The notes under the pieces: model-generated
Told to the model about the DNA's origin: nothing
Seen by the model: the letters and a program-made list of their open reading frames with translations, nothing else
The model's database searches: none
DNA from: Lachnospiraceae bacterium
Lineage (GTDB): Bacteria; Bacillota; Clostridia; Lachnospirales; Lachnospiraceae
DNA length: 64,000 nt
Direction: 5' to 3'
NCBI GenBank assembly: GCA_015057165.1
Contig: SVEY01000008.1
Span: 46,140 to 110,139 of the forward strand
Translations under genes and position numbers: made by a program
In this document: positions 63,369 through 64,000 of the stretch, piece after piece
How the letters are laid out: each line of letters opens with the position of its first letter
Numbering within the stretch: the first letter of the stretch is position 1

Positions 63369-64000
63369 ATGTTTTCTAAGAATAATCTTTATCATATATT
63401 AATATTAGCTCTGGGATTTTTTGCTTGTAGTTCCATTTATATGACGCAGAATACAATATTATCAGAATATACAGGCGTCGAATTTGCCAATCTAATAACT
63501 GCAAGTTTTGGTAATCTTGCTATGGCTCTTGGTATTCTTGCTTTTGTATTGTTATACAAAAAAATTAAGAATATTAAGAGATTTTATATCGTTGCAATGA
63601 TACTTTCTATTGTTTTTTTAATTGTTTTTTGCTTTATTGAAAATGTTATTGCAATGAGCATACTTATTGTCCTCTATCTATTCTTATGTACATCAGGTTT
63701 TTGTGGAGGATATCATTTCTCATTAATTGCATATAATATTGAGAGCGGATATAGAGGAAGAGTATTTGCCATAGGATATGCTATTGGTTCATTATCTTCC
63801 TTTATTATGTCAATACTTCCAAAGTCTATAAATGCTTCATATATTTGTCTATTTATATATGTGCCGGTTATTATTGTTAACATTATTCTAGTATACAAAG
63901 GCAATAATATGCCTGTTATTGAGAAGATTGAATATACATTAGACTTTAAAAAGACTTTCAGCTTGCTGTCCATATTAGTTGTTGTTATGGCGTTTTTATC
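63369..64000 (+). CDS. MFS-like LuxR-type membrane regulator, second copy (3' end outside window)
   Basis: The frame is open to the last base, giving about 210 residues with six to seven membrane helices. It parallels the first copy closely: LALGFFACSSIYMTQ, TASFGNLAMALGIL, TSGFCGGYHF and YRGRVFAIGYAIGS recur at equal spacing. The HTH domain, if present, lies beyond the window. The ATG at 63369 follows AAAGGTGG. Two copies within 4 kb point to duplication. Confidence 0.88.
   Translation, partial: MFSKNNLYHILILALGFFACSSIYMTQNTILSEYTGVEFANLITASFGNLAMALGILAFVLLYKKIKNIKRFYIVAMILSIVFLIVFCFIENVIAMSILIVLYLFLCTSGFCGGYHFSLIAYNIESGYRGRVFAIGYAIGSLSSFIMSILPKSINASYICLFIYVPVIIVNIILVYKGNNMPVIEKIEYTLDFKKTFSLLSILVVVMAFL

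Overview
The window is AT-rich DNA from a motile, anaerobic, Gram-positive bacterium, most likely a member of the Lachnospiraceae (Clostridia). Three things point there: a B. subtilis-like order of chemotaxis, translation, isoprenoid and polC genes; an oxygen-sensitive ribonucleotide reductase (NrdD/NrdG); and Firmicutes signals (PolC-type polymerase, CIRCE operator, strong Shine-Dalgarno sites, many U-tailed hairpin terminators). A relative of Lachnospira/Eubacterium eligens is a guess. Almost every gene is on the + strand. I saw no rRNA, tRNA, CRISPR array, complete insertion sequence or prophage.

1-7.9 kb is the end of a fla/che operon: cheA (5' end missing), cheW, cheC, cheD, a small acidic membrane protein, the motility sigma factor, a FapA-type DUF342 protein, an unknown Lys-rich protein, a SwrB-like DUF6115 protein and a membrane-anchored MltG-like protein. 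8-25 kb is housekeeping: rpsB-tsf, a polysaccharide deacetylase, bactofilin, pyrH-frr, uppS-cdsA-dxr-rseP-ispG-polC, then a DUF815 ATPase, a HAD phosphatase and an orphan 78-residue protein behind a palindrome-rich control region. 25-37 kb is the SRP/ribosome-maturation cluster: ylxM-ffh-rpsP-khpA-rimM-trmD-rplS-lepB-rbgA-lepB-rnhB, two flagellar-export-like genes, yraN, der and plsY.

37-52 kb makes DNA precursors and folate: nrdD-nrdG-dut, a degenerate phosphoribosyltransferase, a topoisomerase IV/gyrase-like pair, folC-HD-folP-folBK, a CPBP protease, a DUF2974 hydrolase and an HPP-Maf fusion. 52-59.5 kb holds CIRCE-groES-groEL, degV, purA and a GldA/GldG-type ABC exporter. 59.5-64 kb is an accessory region: two paralogous 12-TM regulators with C-terminal LuxR helix-turn-helix domains (the second cut by the window end), a secreted wall-anchored protein with an apparent single-base frameshift in its signal peptide, a duplicated scrap of the GldG gene tail, a small membrane protein and a SEC-C protein.

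The features least explained by gene content are nucleic-acid structures. Two very large nested palindromes fill the 400-base gap before the topoisomerase genes. A structured intergenic element with compensatory base changes occurs two or three times. A perfect inverted repeat covers the -35 box of the ffh operon, and a promoter is embedded in the terminator between groEL and degV.
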